64,000 nucleotides of DNA from Dokdonella sp. GTDB taxonomy: Bacteria; Pseudomonadota; Gammaproteobacteria; Xanthomonadales; Rhodanobacteraceae. The notes under the pieces are model-generated. The model was not told where the DNA came from, ran no database searches, and was given only the letters and a program-made list of their open reading frames with translations. The position numbers and the translations under genes were made by a program. The DNA is taken from assembly GCF_019634775.1 (NCBI RefSeq), contig NZ_JAHCAS010000002.1, positions 372,001-436,000 of the forward strand. The letters are read 5' to 3'. Below, one piece after another: positions 47,648 through 59,421 of this stretch. Every line of letters begins with the position of its first letter. Position 1 is the stretch's first letter.

Positions 47648-49906
47648 TCACAGCAACCGCAACAGCTCGGGCATCAGCGGCAGCTTGCGCACGCGTACGG
47701 TGGTGGTGGCGAAGATCGCGTTGGCGAGGGCAGGGGCGACGCTGCTGAAGGCGAGATCACCGGCGGCGACCGGCTCGGCGCTCGATTCGACCATGTGCAC
47801 TTCGACGCGTGCGGGGGCTTGCGCCATCGGCATCAGGCGGTAGTCGCGCCAGCCGTGCTGCTGGACCTGACCGTCTTTGAGCGTGATCGCCGCGTGCAAG
47901 GCAGTGCCGATGCCGTCGACGGTGGCGGCGGAGACTTCCGCCTCGAGTCCGAGCGGATTGACCACGCGGCCGGCGTCGATCACGCAGATGGCGCGGTGGA
48001 TGCGCAGCCGCTCACCTTCCATCGAGGTTTCCAGTGCATGTGCGACGTAGCCGCCCGCCCAGGCATGGCAGGCGATGCCGACGCCTCGGCCATCGTTGCG
48101 TCGTCGGGTCCACTGGATGTTCTCGGCGCAACGTTTCAGTACCTCGGCCATGCGCGCGGTATCGAAACCGGGCCCGCCGGCCGTGGCATCGATCAGGCGC
48201 GGTTCGCCGAGCAGTTCCAGACGCAGTTCCACCGCGTCGCGCCGCACCTCGAAGGCGATCTCGTCGATGAAGCATTGTGCAGCGAACGCCTGCGCCGTGT
48301 CGGCGGTTGCACGCCAGGCGCCACGCGGCAATGCTGCCTCGAGAGCATGGAAGCGCTGCTCGTGGTGCGCGACGAGGCCAGCCGGGAAGGAATCGGCCTC
48401 GAGACAGCCGCTCCAGACCGGCGCGTTCATGGTGGAACCGTGGTCATTGCGTGGTGTGCCGGCGCAAGCATGCGACCAGCCGGCAATACGGTTGCGCCGG
48501 TCGAGGGTTGCCGCCAGGGCATGCACGGACAAAGGGCGGAAGAAGTCGTGGCTGAGGTTGTCCGCCTGCGTCCACAGCAGGCGCACCGGCCTGCCGGCGA
48601 GTCGGGCGATGGTGACGGCCTCGGCGACGAAGTCACTGGCCAGTCGCCGGCCGAAGCTGCCACCGCCGCGTGGCAGGCGGATCTCGATCTTCGTGCGTGG
48701 CAGGCCGGTCAGTTGTGCGACGAGGCGAGAAGCCGCGTCCGGGTCCTGCACGGCGGCGATGATGAGGGCGCTGTCTTCACGCAGTTCGGCGACCACAGCC
48801 GGTGCTTCGAGCATCGCATGGGCGAGGAATGGCAACTCATAGCGGGCACTGACCTGATGCCGCGCGCGCTTGCGCGAACCGGCGAAATCGCCGTGCTTGT
48901 GCAAGTCGATGCCCGGTTCGCCAGCGTCGAGCAGGGCATGCGCCTGCGAGACGAGTGCGCTGCTTGACGCGTTGCTGTCCGGTCCTGGCGACCAGGTCGG
49001 CTTCAGCGCAGCGCGTCCCTGCAGAGCGGCCCAGGTCGTGTCGGCGAGCACGGCGATGCCGGCAGCGAGTGGCGCGTCTGCGGCAAATCCGGTTTGCGGG
49101 CCATCGAAGCGCACGACATCGCGTACGCCGCTGATCCGGCGCGTCTCGGTGTCGTCGAGCGTGTCGAGCTTGCCGCCCGGGTACGGACAGCGTGCGACGA
49201 CGGCGACGAGCATGCCGGTGAGGAATTCGTCGCCGGCGTAGCGCGTGCGCCCACGCACGACGTTCGCAGCGTCGGGCGTGCGCGCCGGCCTGCCGATGAT
49301 GCGGAACGCCGTCGCGTTCTTGAGCGCTGGCTCGCCGTCCGGTGGTGCCTGCGACGCCGCGCTGCGCGCCAGCGCGCCGTAGCTGAGGCGGCGGCCACCG
49401 GCATCGAGCACATGCCCCGACTCCGTGCGCAGCGATTCAATGGGTTGCTGCCAGACAGCGGCGGCGGCACGCAGCAACAGCGCGCGGGCGATCGCGCCGG
49501 CTTTGCGCAATTCGTCCCAGTCGCGGGCTACATCATCGGGTCTTCCGCTCGCCTGGTGGCCATAGGCGTTGCCGGAGCGTCCATCGATTTCCTGGTAACC
49601 GTAGGCGAGCTGGACCACGCGCACCTGCGCCCAATCGACATCGAGTTCCTCGGCGACCAGCATCGGTCCGCGGGTCTTCGCGCCCTGTCCGACTTCGCAG
49701 GCACGCGAACCGATGACGACCCGGTTGTCGCGCTCGACCATGACGAAGGCGCCAAGCGGCATCAGCTCGTCACCGATCAGGTCGAGCGGCAGTTTCATGT
49801 CCTGCGCGTCGGCTTCACCGGCGGCGAATCCTACGACCAGCGCGCCGCCGGTCGAAACGGCGATGCGCAGGAAGCGCCGGCGTGAGGCATCGTGGGCGGC
49901 GATCAC
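47648..49906 (-). CDS. Tat-exported Mo-hydroxylase large subunit (IorB/xanthine dehydrogenase family)
   Basis: 752-aa molybdopterin cytosine dinucleotide-binding subunit. The N-terminus has a Tat signal (ASRRRFLRIAVSTGGALVV). Family blocks include EVGQGAKTRGPMLVAEELDVDW, LPRGGGSFGRRLASDF (Moco binding) and FLAHAMLEAPA. It starts by GTGA overlap with the [2Fe-2S] subunit. Such pairs oxidise aldehydes or N-heterocycles such as isoquinoline; substrate here is unknown. No xdhC-like maturation gene was seen nearby. Confidence 0.88.
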   Translation of the reverse strand: MIAAHDASRRRFLRIAVSTGGALVVGFAAGEADAQDMKLPLDLIGDELMPLGAFVMVERDNRVVIGSRACEVGQGAKTRGPMLVAEELDVDWAQVRVVQLAYGYQEIDGRSGNAYGHQASGRPDDVARDWDELRKAGAIARALLLRAAAAVWQQPIESLRTESGHVLDAGGRRLSYGALARSAASQAPPDGEPALKNATAFRIIGRPARTPDAANVVRGRTRYAGDEFLTGMLVAVVARCPYPGGKLDTLDDTETRRISGVRDVVRFDGPQTGFAADAPLAAGIAVLADTTWAALQGRAALKPTWSPGPDSNASSSALVSQAHALLDAGEPGIDLHKHGDFAGSRKRARHQVSARYELPFLAHAMLEAPAVVAELREDSALIIAAVQDPDAASRLVAQLTGLPRTKIEIRLPRGGGSFGRRLASDFVAEAVTIARLAGRPVRLLWTQADNLSHDFFRPLSVHALAATLDRRNRIAGWSHACAGTPRNDHGSTMNAPVWSGCLEADSFPAGLVAHHEQRFHALEAALPRGAWRATADTAQAFAAQCFIDEIAFEVRRDAVELRLELLGEPRLIDATAGGPGFDTARMAEVLKRCAENIQWTRRRNDGRGVGIACHAWAGGYVAHALETSMEGERLRIHRAICVIDAGRVVNPLGLEAEVSAATVDGIGTALHAAITLKDGQVQQHGWRDYRLMPMAQAPARVEVHMVESSAEPVAAGDLAFSSVAPALANAIFATTTVRVRKLPLMPELLRLL

Positions 49907-50430
49907 GGCGCACGTTCCCCGGCCAGCTCCGCCGCACGTCGGATGGCGGCGCGAATGCGCGGCTGGGTGCCGCAGCGGCAGAGGTTGCCGATCGCGGCGA
50001 TGTCGGCATCGGATGGTTTGGACGTGCGTTCGAGCAGGGCGACCGCAGCCATGATCTGGCCGGCCTGGCAATAGCCGCACTGGATCACGTCATGCTCGAG
50101 CCAGGCGCGCTGCACCGGATGCAGGCCATCCCGGTCGAGGCCTTCGATCGTGGTGATCGCGTGGCCGGCGGCGTTGAGCATGGTCAGTTGGCAGGAGCGC
50201 GCGGGCTTGCCGTCGGCCAGCACCATGCACGCGCCGCTGCAGCCGTTCTCGCAGGCGTACTTGGTTCCGGTCAGGCGCAACGTGTCGCGCAGGTACCAGA
50301 CCAGCGGCATCGCCGTGTCGCCACGGTAGTAGAAAGGCTTGCCGTTGATCGAAAGTTGCAGCGTGCCGGCAGGCAGCGCGCGCGCCGAGGTATCGGGCGC
50401 CTCGGTGCGGGGTTCGGGAAGGTCCTGCAT
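49903..50430 (-). CDS. [2Fe-2S] subunit of Mo-hydroxylase (IorA-type)
   Basis: 175-aa iron-sulfur subunit. The plant-ferredoxin-type cluster is CENGCSGACMVL with a later Cys in ARSCQLTML; the second cluster is QCGYCQAGQIM and GNLCRCGTQPRIR. A 25-residue N-terminal leader precedes the fold and shows no Tat motif, so it may be exported with its Tat-tagged partner. ATG 50430 chosen as the first start giving a normal family length. Confidence 0.92.
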   Translation of the reverse strand: MQDLPEPRTEAPDTSARALPAGTLQLSINGKPFYYRGDTAMPLVWYLRDTLRLTGTKYACENGCSGACMVLADGKPARSCQLTMLNAAGHAITTIEGLDRDGLHPVQRAWLEHDVIQCGYCQAGQIMAAVALLERTSKPSDADIAAIGNLCRCGTQPRIRAAIRRAAELAGERAP

Positions 50431-50557
50431 GCACGCTCCGGAGCCGTGCGGGCCGCCATCGGCCGCAGCACGGCGATTGTCGCATCGGGGCAGGGGATTC
50501 GCCAAAGCGCCACGGCTGAAGCCGCCCCCACAAAAACCGCACCCACAAAAGCATCGT

Positions 50558-50982
50558 CTATGGGGCGTGCAGCGCGCCACCCGCGCGCACCGCGGCCGGC
50601 AGCGGCACCGGACGGCCGTTGCGTGGATCGATCCAGACCAGCACGACGTGGCCGTCGGAATACAGTGTGTTGCCATCGGCGCTGGTGATGCGATGGCCGA
50701 TTGTCAACGAACTCGTACCGGCCTTCAGACAGGACAGTTCGACCATGACCTGGCCAGGCCACGGCATCTGGTTGCGATAGTTGACCTGGGTGGCGGCCAC
50801 GACTGGCGCCTGGGCATCATCGATCCAGGTGCCATCGAGCCCGGTGAGCCAGCGCAGGCGAGCTTCTTCCAGATAGGTCAGGAACACCGAGTTGTTGACG
50901 TGGTTGAAGGCGTCGAGGTCGCGCCAGCGAACGTCGAGCGTGACGCGCGCGAGGATGATCGATGGGGTCGTGTCGGTGGGGT

Positions 50983-50986
<4 letters not shown>
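50558..50986 (-). CDS. 4HBT-type acyl-CoA thioesterase
   Basis: 142-aa hotdog-fold protein. [22 protein letters not shown] contains the catalytic Asp of the 4-hydroxybenzoyl-CoA thioesterase family (here in [10 protein letters not shown]), and [19 protein letters not shown] follows. The YbgC-type fold hydrolyses acyl-CoA esters; the physiological substrate is not clear. Starts by ATGA overlap with the uvrA stop. Confidence 0.9.
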
Positions 50987-53829
<2,843 letters not shown>

Positions 53830-54146
53830 GTGTTCGGGGGCTACGGCCAAGGTCGGGGAGGCGACCGAACCCGCAATATAGCGTGGCGGTCACGCCGGGC
53901 GAGATGGGGGCGGAATGGTGCGATGCAAATCCGCGTATGAATCCTGCCTGCGAGGCGCTCAGCGGTGGCGGTCCGGGAGGCGCGGGTTGCCATGTCGATG
54001 CATCGGCGACATGACCGCGGTCTTGATGCGGCGTTGCAGCATGAATGATTGCTTGACATCGGGCGCACCGCGCATCTAGCGTCGCGACCGGTTCGGGCAG
54101 GGCGGTGCCCGTACGTCCATCGTTCTTTCCTTCCTGGGGTCCCATC
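53830..54146. other. divergent uvrA / S8 protease intergenic region
   Basis: 317 bp with no ORF supported. TTGACA (54053-54058) and TAGCGT (54077-54082), 18 bases apart, form a plausible promoter for the protease. No LexA-box-like CTGT-N8-ACAG was found for uvrA by eye. Confidence 0.5.
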
Positions 54147-57100
54147 ATGCGCAAGAGTTCGTTGCTGGCTGCGGCCATCGCAGCCACGTTGTCAGTTGCC
54201 CATGCGGCAGACGGCGCCAAGATCGTGTTGCCAGCCGGTGTGAGCGCGCCGGCCGGCTATCAGTTGATCGCCGACTACGGCACGTTCGCCCTCTATCGTG
54301 GCAATCCTGCTGCGATGCCTCGCAACGTCGTCGGCGCGCAGGTGCTGAACGAAGCTGATGTCCTGCAATTCGACCGTTTGCGGATCGATACGCAGACCTC
54401 GCAGATCATCGCACCACCGGGATTCACGCTGAACGCGCCGAGTGGCGCCGCGCTGCACCTGGTTCAGTTCGTCGGCCCGCTCAAGGATGCCTGGCTCGAC
54501 GAGGTGCGCGCCACCGGAGCGGTGCCGGTCCACTACATCGAAAGCAACGGCTACCTGGTGTGGGCGAATGCCTCGGCGCGCAGCGCGCTGGCCAACCTCG
54601 CCGCACAGAAGAACACGCTGCAGTTCAGCGCGCCGCTGCCGTCCTTCGTCAAGCTCGGTGACTCGCTGTTCGCCCGCATCCAGGGCACGCAAGCCACCGC
54701 GGCGGGCACGCTGATCCCGATCACCGTGCAGATCTACCGCCACGCCGATGGCGTGGTGACCAAGCAAGCCCTTGCGGCCATCGGACTCAAGCCGACGGTC
54801 GACTGGAGCCCGATTCTCGGCTACGAGGTCGCGAAGTACGAGGCAACGCTCGACCAGGTGCGCCTGATCATCGAGAACCCGGACGTCTATTGGGTCGGCG
54901 AGGTGCATCCACGCACGCTCAACGACGAGGTGCAGGCACAGATCATCCGTGGCTATTTCAATTCCGGCAATACCGGCCCGCAGGCGGAGGGATACCTGCC
55001 GTGGCTCAATGCGCTGGGTTTCTCGACCAATCCGGCTGACTACCCGGTCGTCGACATTTCCGACGACGGCATCGGCGACCGCACGACGAACACCGGCGAT
55101 CCGACCCTGCACGTGCTCGGCGACACGGCGAATCCGTCGCGCGTGGTCTACAACCAGCATTGCGGCTCGGCGGCCACGAACGGCACCGTGCGAGGCCACG
55201 GCCACATCAATGCCAACATCGCCGGCGGATACGACGTACGCACCAACGCCACGACACCGGGTGCACGCTTCCCCGGCGAGTACCAGCGCGGCCAGGGCAT
55301 GAACCCCTATACGCGCCTCGGCGGAACGCGCATCTTCAACTCGAGCAACAGCTTCGACCAGAGCGGCTGTGGCAACACCGATGCCGGCGTCATCAAGGCC
55401 GTCTACACCGCGGGTGCGCGCATTTCGTCGAACTCCTGGGGCTGCTCGGGTTGTGCTTCCCAGTATGACGACAGCTCGCAGGCCTATGACGCCGGCACGC
55501 GCGACGCCGACACGACCGCGTCCGGCAACCAGGAGCTGATCACGATCTTTGCTGCCGGCAATTCCGGGTCCGCTGCCGGCACGGTCGGTACGCCGAGCAA
55601 CGGCAAGAACATGATCACGGTGGGTGCCTCGGAGAACCAGCGTCAGGTCGACGAGAACGGCAACTGGTCCGACGGCTGTGGCGTCGGCCCGACCGGTGCC
55701 GACAACGCGATGGACATCATTGCCTTCTCGTCGCGCGGCCCCTCGCCGGGCCAGCGCATCAAGCCCGAAGTCATTGCGCCGGGTACGCATATCACCGGTA
55801 CACGTGCCACCCCGTCGACCGGCGGGAACGTCTGCGACTCGGCGCGCCCGGTCGGCAACGCCACCTACGCCGCCTCGTCGGGCACCAGCCATTCGACCCC
55901 GGCTGTGTCGGGCGTCGCCTCGCTGGCCTGGTGGTGGATCGCCAATGGCCAAGGCGCGCTTTCGTTCGATGGCGGCTCGCCCTCGGCACCGTCGCCGGCG
56001 TTGATGAAGGCCTGGTTGATAGCGCATCCGACCTATCTGACCGGCGTATCCGGCAACGGCAACCTGCCGACCAATGCGCAGGGCTACGGCATGCCGAACC
56101 TCGAGGCGATGTTCAGCGACACGCCGACGCTCGTCGTCAACCAGACCCAGGTGCTCGGTGCGACCGGTGAGACCTGGGAATGGATCGGCGCCGCCGTGGA
56201 CCCCGACAAGCCGGTGCGCGTCGCCCTGGTCTGGACCGATGCGGCCGGCGCGATCGGCACCAGCCCGCAGGTCAACAACCTCGACCTTGCGGTCGAGTAC
56301 GGTGCGAACACCTACCTCGGCAATCGTTTCACCGGCCAGTGGAGCACCACGGGCGGTACCGCGGACAACCGCAACAACTATGAGGCGGTGTTCCTGCCGG
56401 CGGGTACGCCTGACTCGATCAAGATCACGGTGACCGGCTTCAACATCGCCGGTGACGGCGTGCCCGGCAATGCCGACACGACTGATCAGGACTTCGCTAT
56501 CGTCTGCAGCAACTGCGCGCAGAACCCGACGTTCACGCTGGCTGTCGATCCGTCCCAGATCAGCGTCTGCACCCAGGACACCGCGTCGGTGCCGTTCAAC
56601 ATCAGCGCAGGATCGATCCTCGGCTTCTCGACCCCGGCAAACCTGGCGGTTTCCGGCGAACCGAGCGGCACGACGACATCGTTCAGCACGAACCCGATCG
56701 CGACGTATCCCGGCAGCAGCGTGCTGACCGTCGCCAACCTGGGCGCCGCCGCAGCCGGCACGTCGACGCTGACGATCACCGGCACGGCCGGTGCCGAGAT
56801 CAAGACGCGCGCGGTCGGGCTGACCCTGTACACGGACGATCCCGGAGCGTTCACCCTGACCACACCGGCTGCCGGCGCGCAGAATGTCGCCTTGAGTCCG
56901 GTGCTGACCTGGGCGGCCTCCACCCAGGCGGCGACGTACTTCGTCGAAGTCGCCTCAGATGCGGCCTTCTCGAACATCGTCTGGTCAGGCACGTTCGCGT
57001 CGAACACGGCAACCGTCGGCACGTCGCTCAACAGTGCCGCGACCTACTACTGGCGTGTCACTGCGCAGAATGAATGCGGCGATACGGCTGTCAGCCAGGA

Positions 57101-58403
57101 GTTCTCGTTCACCACGATTCCGCTGCCCGGCGACTGTCCGGTGGGCGTGACCCCGGTCGACGTCTATGCGACCGATTTCGAGGGCGACAACTCGGCCTGG
57201 GTCGCCACGCATGCTGCCGGTACCGCCGACTGGGCGGTTTCCGGAACGCGCACGCACAGCGGCACCAAGGCTTTTCTGGCTCAGGACGTGGCGGCGGTGT
57301 CCGACCAGTTGCTGACCTCGCCTGGCATTGCCCTGCCGGCCGCTACCTCGCCGATCAACCTGCTGTTCTGGAACCACCAGACGATCGAGGACTCCAGCGC
57401 AACGGCATGCTACGACGGTGCCCTTCTGCAAATCTCGACCGATGACGGGGCGACCTGGACCCAGGTGCCGGACGCGCTGCTGCAGATTGGCCAGTACAAC
57501 GGGCCGATCAGCTCGAGCTTCTCGAATCCGGCCGGCGGGCTGCGCGCCTGGTGCGGTGATCCGCAGGACTGGACGCGCTATGTGGTCAACCTCGACAGCT
57601 ATGCGGGTCAGACCGTGAAGTTCCGTTTCCGCATGGCGACCGACAGCTCGGTCGGCCGCGTGCCGGACGGTTTCTACCTGGATGACGTGAGGGTACAGGC
57701 CTGCGGCGAAACAGAGCCACCCGACCTGATCTTTGCGGATGGCTTCGAGACGGGTTCGGGTCCGGTCTCCGGTGTGCTCGTCGACGAGTTCACCGGGCGC
57801 GCGATCACCAATCCGACCGGTGGTCCGGGCGGCGCACCGATCAGCGAACTGCAGACGTCGCTCAGCATGACGACGCTCGGAGCGGGTGCGCAGATCTCCT
57901 CGAACAACGTGGTTGCCGAGGACTTCACGGTGCCGGCTTCGGGCTGGTCGATCACGAAGGCGAAGTTCTACACCTACCAGACCAATTCGGGTACGACGAG
58001 CACGATCAACGATCTGCGTCTGCGCATTTTCAACGGTACGCCGGGCGGTACTTTGGTGTTCGGCGATACGACGACCAACCGTCTGAGCTCGACGAGCTGG
58101 AACGGGGCCTATCGTGTGACGCAAACAAATCCGACCGACGCTACGCGCCCGCTCTACGAGGTGGTGGCGGAGTTCAGCCCGCCGATCGCGCTGGCGGCGG
58201 GAACGTACTGGATTGCGTGGAGCATGGGCGGCACGGGAACATCGGGGCCGTGGGCGCTGCCGCAAACCGTGGCGGGTGTGACCACCACCGGAAATTGCCA
58301 GCAGTCATTGGGTTCTGGTACTGGGACCTTCGCGCCACTGCTCGATGGTGGTACGTCGACAGCGCTCGGTTGCACGTTCGTGCTCGAAGGAACGGCACCG
58401 TAA
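54147..58403 (+). CDS. secreted S8 (subtilisin-like) serine protease, 1418 aa
   Basis: Signal peptide MRKSSLLAAAIAATLSVAHA, a long N-terminal region to about 290, then the S8 catalytic domain: Asp303 (VVDISDDGIGD), His351 (RGHGHINANI), oxyanion Asn472 (AAGNSG) and Ser581 (GTSHSTPAVSG). Next come a CUB/proprotein-like domain, repeats of beta-sandwich type (about 790-1010), and a MAM/jelly-roll-like domain with DGATWTQVPD. The motif DLIFADGFE at 1193-1201 is internal: about 215 residues follow it (VLVDEFTGRAITN onward). A strong terminator follows the stop. Substrate is unknown. Confidence 0.92.
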   Translation: MRKSSLLAAAIAATLSVAHAADGAKIVLPAGVSAPAGYQLIADYGTFALYRGNPAAMPRNVVGAQVLNEADVLQFDRLRIDTQTSQIIAPPGFTLNAPSGAALHLVQFVGPLKDAWLDEVRATGAVPVHYIESNGYLVWANASARSALANLAAQKNTLQFSAPLPSFVKLGDSLFARIQGTQATAAGTLIPITVQIYRHADGVVTKQALAAIGLKPTVDWSPILGYEVAKYEATLDQVRLIIENPDVYWVGEVHPRTLNDEVQAQIIRGYFNSGNTGPQAEGYLPWLNALGFSTNPADYPVVDISDDGIGDRTTNTGDPTLHVLGDTANPSRVVYNQHCGSAATNGTVRGHGHINANIAGGYDVRTNATTPGARFPGEYQRGQGMNPYTRLGGTRIFNSSNSFDQSGCGNTDAGVIKAVYTAGARISSNSWGCSGCASQYDDSSQAYDAGTRDADTTASGNQELITIFAAGNSGSAAGTVGTPSNGKNMITVGASENQRQVDENGNWSDGCGVGPTGADNAMDIIAFSSRGPSPGQRIKPEVIAPGTHITGTRATPSTGGNVCDSARPVGNATYAASSGTSHSTPAVSGVASLAWWWIANGQGALSFDGGSPSAPSPALMKAWLIAHPTYLTGVSGNGNLPTNAQGYGMPNLEAMFSDTPTLVVNQTQVLGATGETWEWIGAAVDPDKPVRVALVWTDAAGAIGTSPQVNNLDLAVEYGANTYLGNRFTGQWSTTGGTADNRNNYEAVFLPAGTPDSIKITVTGFNIAGDGVPGNADTTDQDFAIVCSNCAQNPTFTLAVDPSQISVCTQDTASVPFNISAGSILGFSTPANLAVSGEPSGTTTSFSTNPIATYPGSSVLTVANLGAAAAGTSTLTITGTAGAEIKTRAVGLTLYTDDPGAFTLTTPAAGAQNVALSPVLTWAASTQAATYFVEVASDAAFSNIVWSGTFASNTATVGTSLNSAATYYWRVTAQNECGDTAVSQEFSFTTIPLPGDCPVGVTPVDVYATDFEGDNSAWVATHAAGTADWAVSGTRTHSGTKAFLAQDVAAVSDQLLTSPGIALPAATSPINLLFWNHQTIEDSSATACYDGALLQISTDDGATWTQVPDALLQIGQYNGPISSSFSNPAGGLRAWCGDPQDWTRYVVNLDSYAGQTVKFRFRMATDSSVGRVPDGFYLDDVRVQACGETEPPDLIFADGFETGSGPVSGVLVDEFTGRAITNPTGGPGGAPISELQTSLSMTTLGAGAQISSNNVVAEDFTVPASGWSITKAKFYTYQTNSGTTSTINDLRLRIFNGTPGGTLVFGDTTTNRLSSTSWNGAYRVTQTNPTDATRPLYEVVAEFSPPIALAAGTYWIAWSMGGTGTSGPWALPQTVAGVTTTGNCQQSLGSGTGTFAPLLDGGTSTALGCTFVLEGTAP

Positions 58404-58454
58404 CCACAGCGTACAGGTCGGACCGATTTGACCCGGTCCGACCCGCGGTGACTC

Positions 58455-58486
58455 AACTGCCGGCCATTGGGCCGGCAGTTTTTTTT
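58455..58486 (+). terminator. rho-independent terminator after the S8 protease gene
   Basis: Perfect 11-bp stem AACTGCCGGCC / GGCCGGCAGTT with a 4-base loop, followed by a run of eight T. It is 51 bases after the stop codon. Confidence 0.92.
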
Positions 58487-58685
58487 CGTGCTGCGCGCAC
58501 GGGCAGGCATGCCGAAGCGATCGCAGCCCTGCGCGAAACCATTCGCGAATTTGCCGCGCGCTACGGCGGTGACGGATAGTCGTTGGCTCATTGCAGCCGC
58601 GGCCACCGTGCTCGACTGCCTCGGAGTCGTCGATTCGCGCGCAGACCGTGTGGTCAGGAGCGCTGCCGCAGGCCTGCATGCAACG
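58487..58685. other. non-coding stretch after the protease terminator
   Basis: No complete gene. A plus-strand frame ends with ALRETIREFAARYGGDG and a stop at 58579, which looks like the C-terminus of a lost protein, but nothing upstream supports it. Otherwise nothing recognisable before the palindromic element. Confidence 0.35.
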
Positions 58686-58769
58686 CCGCAGGAAACGCCT
58701 TCGGGCGTGATGCTCCTTCTGTACAACGCCGCAAAGAAAGAGCATCACGCCTGAAGGCGTTTCCTGCGG
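58686..58769. repeat. 30-bp palindromic repeat downstream of ybeY
   Basis: Arms at 58686-58715 and 58740-58769 match at 29 of 30 positions (one has GAGCATCACGCC, AAGGCGTTTCC). Same GCCTTCAGGC core as the 17.35 and 61.35 kb elements. The right arm recurs at 58863-58892 in the tandem duplication. Confidence 0.85.
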
Positions 58770-58957
58770 TGCTCACGTATTCGCGGATGCCAATCCCGAA
58801 TCCCGGCTTTCGACACACGGATCGGCGATGCCCAGCTCCTTCTGTGCAACGCCGCAAAGAAAGAGCATCACGCCTGAAGGCGTTTCCTGCGGCGCTCACG
58901 TATTCGCGGATGCCAATCCCGAATCCCGGCTTTCGACATACGGATCGGCGATGCCCA
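58712..58957. repeat. 123-bp tandem duplication containing the ybeY 3' end
   Basis: 58712-58834 and 58835-58957 differ at three positions only. Each unit holds one palindrome arm, a GGGATT-type piece and the last 20 codons of ybeY. The outer copy leaves an unused ybeY tail downstream of the true stop at 58896. Confidence 0.92.
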
Positions 58958-59414
58958 GCTCCGCCAGCACATGCCGCTCGAGTGCCTCCATGCGCTCGGC
59001 GTCGGTATCGTCGATATGGTCGTGACCGACCAGGTGCAGGACCCCGTGCACGGTCATGTGCGCCCAGTGGTCGCGCGGACGCTTTTCCTGCGCGATCGCC
59101 TCCATCGCCACCACCGGTGCGCAAATCACCAGGTCGCCGAGCAGGGCGGTTTTCTCGTGCGGCATCGGCTCGTAGGGGAAGCTCAGCACGTTGGTCGCAT
59201 AGTCGCGCCGGCGGTATTGGCGGTTGAATAGACGGCCGGCCTCGCTGCCGACGATCAGGATGTTGACCTCGGCACGCTTTCGCCAGCGCGCACCACGCAG
59301 TGCGGCGTCGACCCAGCGAGTGAAGCTGGCGGTCAGCGGCACGCCGCCGCGCGCGGTTTCGTTGCGCACGAATACGCAGTACGGGCTTGCGGCATTCTTC
59401 TTGCGTGCTGGCAT
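58896..59414 (-). CDS. ybeY: rRNA maturation endoribonuclease YbeY
   Basis: 172-aa metal-dependent RNase for 16S rRNA 3' end maturation and quality control. The zinc motif HGVLHLVGHDH is complete in HMTVHGVLHLVGHDHIDD, with NVLSFPYEP upstream. The C-terminus ELGIADPYVES then RDSGLASANT comes from repeat sequence: the last ten codons lie in the GGGATT-type element. Preceded by a secreted-protein gene rather than directly by phoH. Confidence 0.95.
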   Translation of the reverse strand: MPARKKNAASPYCVFVRNETARGGVPLTASFTRWVDAALRGARWRKRAEVNILIVGSEAGRLFNRQYRRRDYATNVLSFPYEPMPHEKTALLGDLVICAPVVAMEAIAQEKRPRDHWAHMTVHGVLHLVGHDHIDDTDAERMEALERHVLAELGIADPYVESRDSGLASANT

Positions 59415-59421
59415 GGGGCGT

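Noticed and set aside
46847..48967. 706-codon plus-strand frame over the Pro-rich protein and Mo-hydroxylase genes
   Set aside because: Overlaps two convergent genes with clear protein features; itself compositionally biased with no recognisable domain.
54192..56027. 611-codon minus-strand frame opposite the S8 protease
   Set aside because: Shadow; the plus-strand frame has signal peptide, catalytic triad and terminator.
58686..58957. CRISPR-like array from repeated sequence near ybeY
   Set aside because: Only two direct units of 123 bp without regular spacers and no cas genes; it is a tandem duplication.
58654..59124. Minus-strand frame with an internal protein repeat, downstream of and overlapping ybeY
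   Set aside because: The repeat is only the 123-bp tandem duplication read in another frame; no start signal or known fold.
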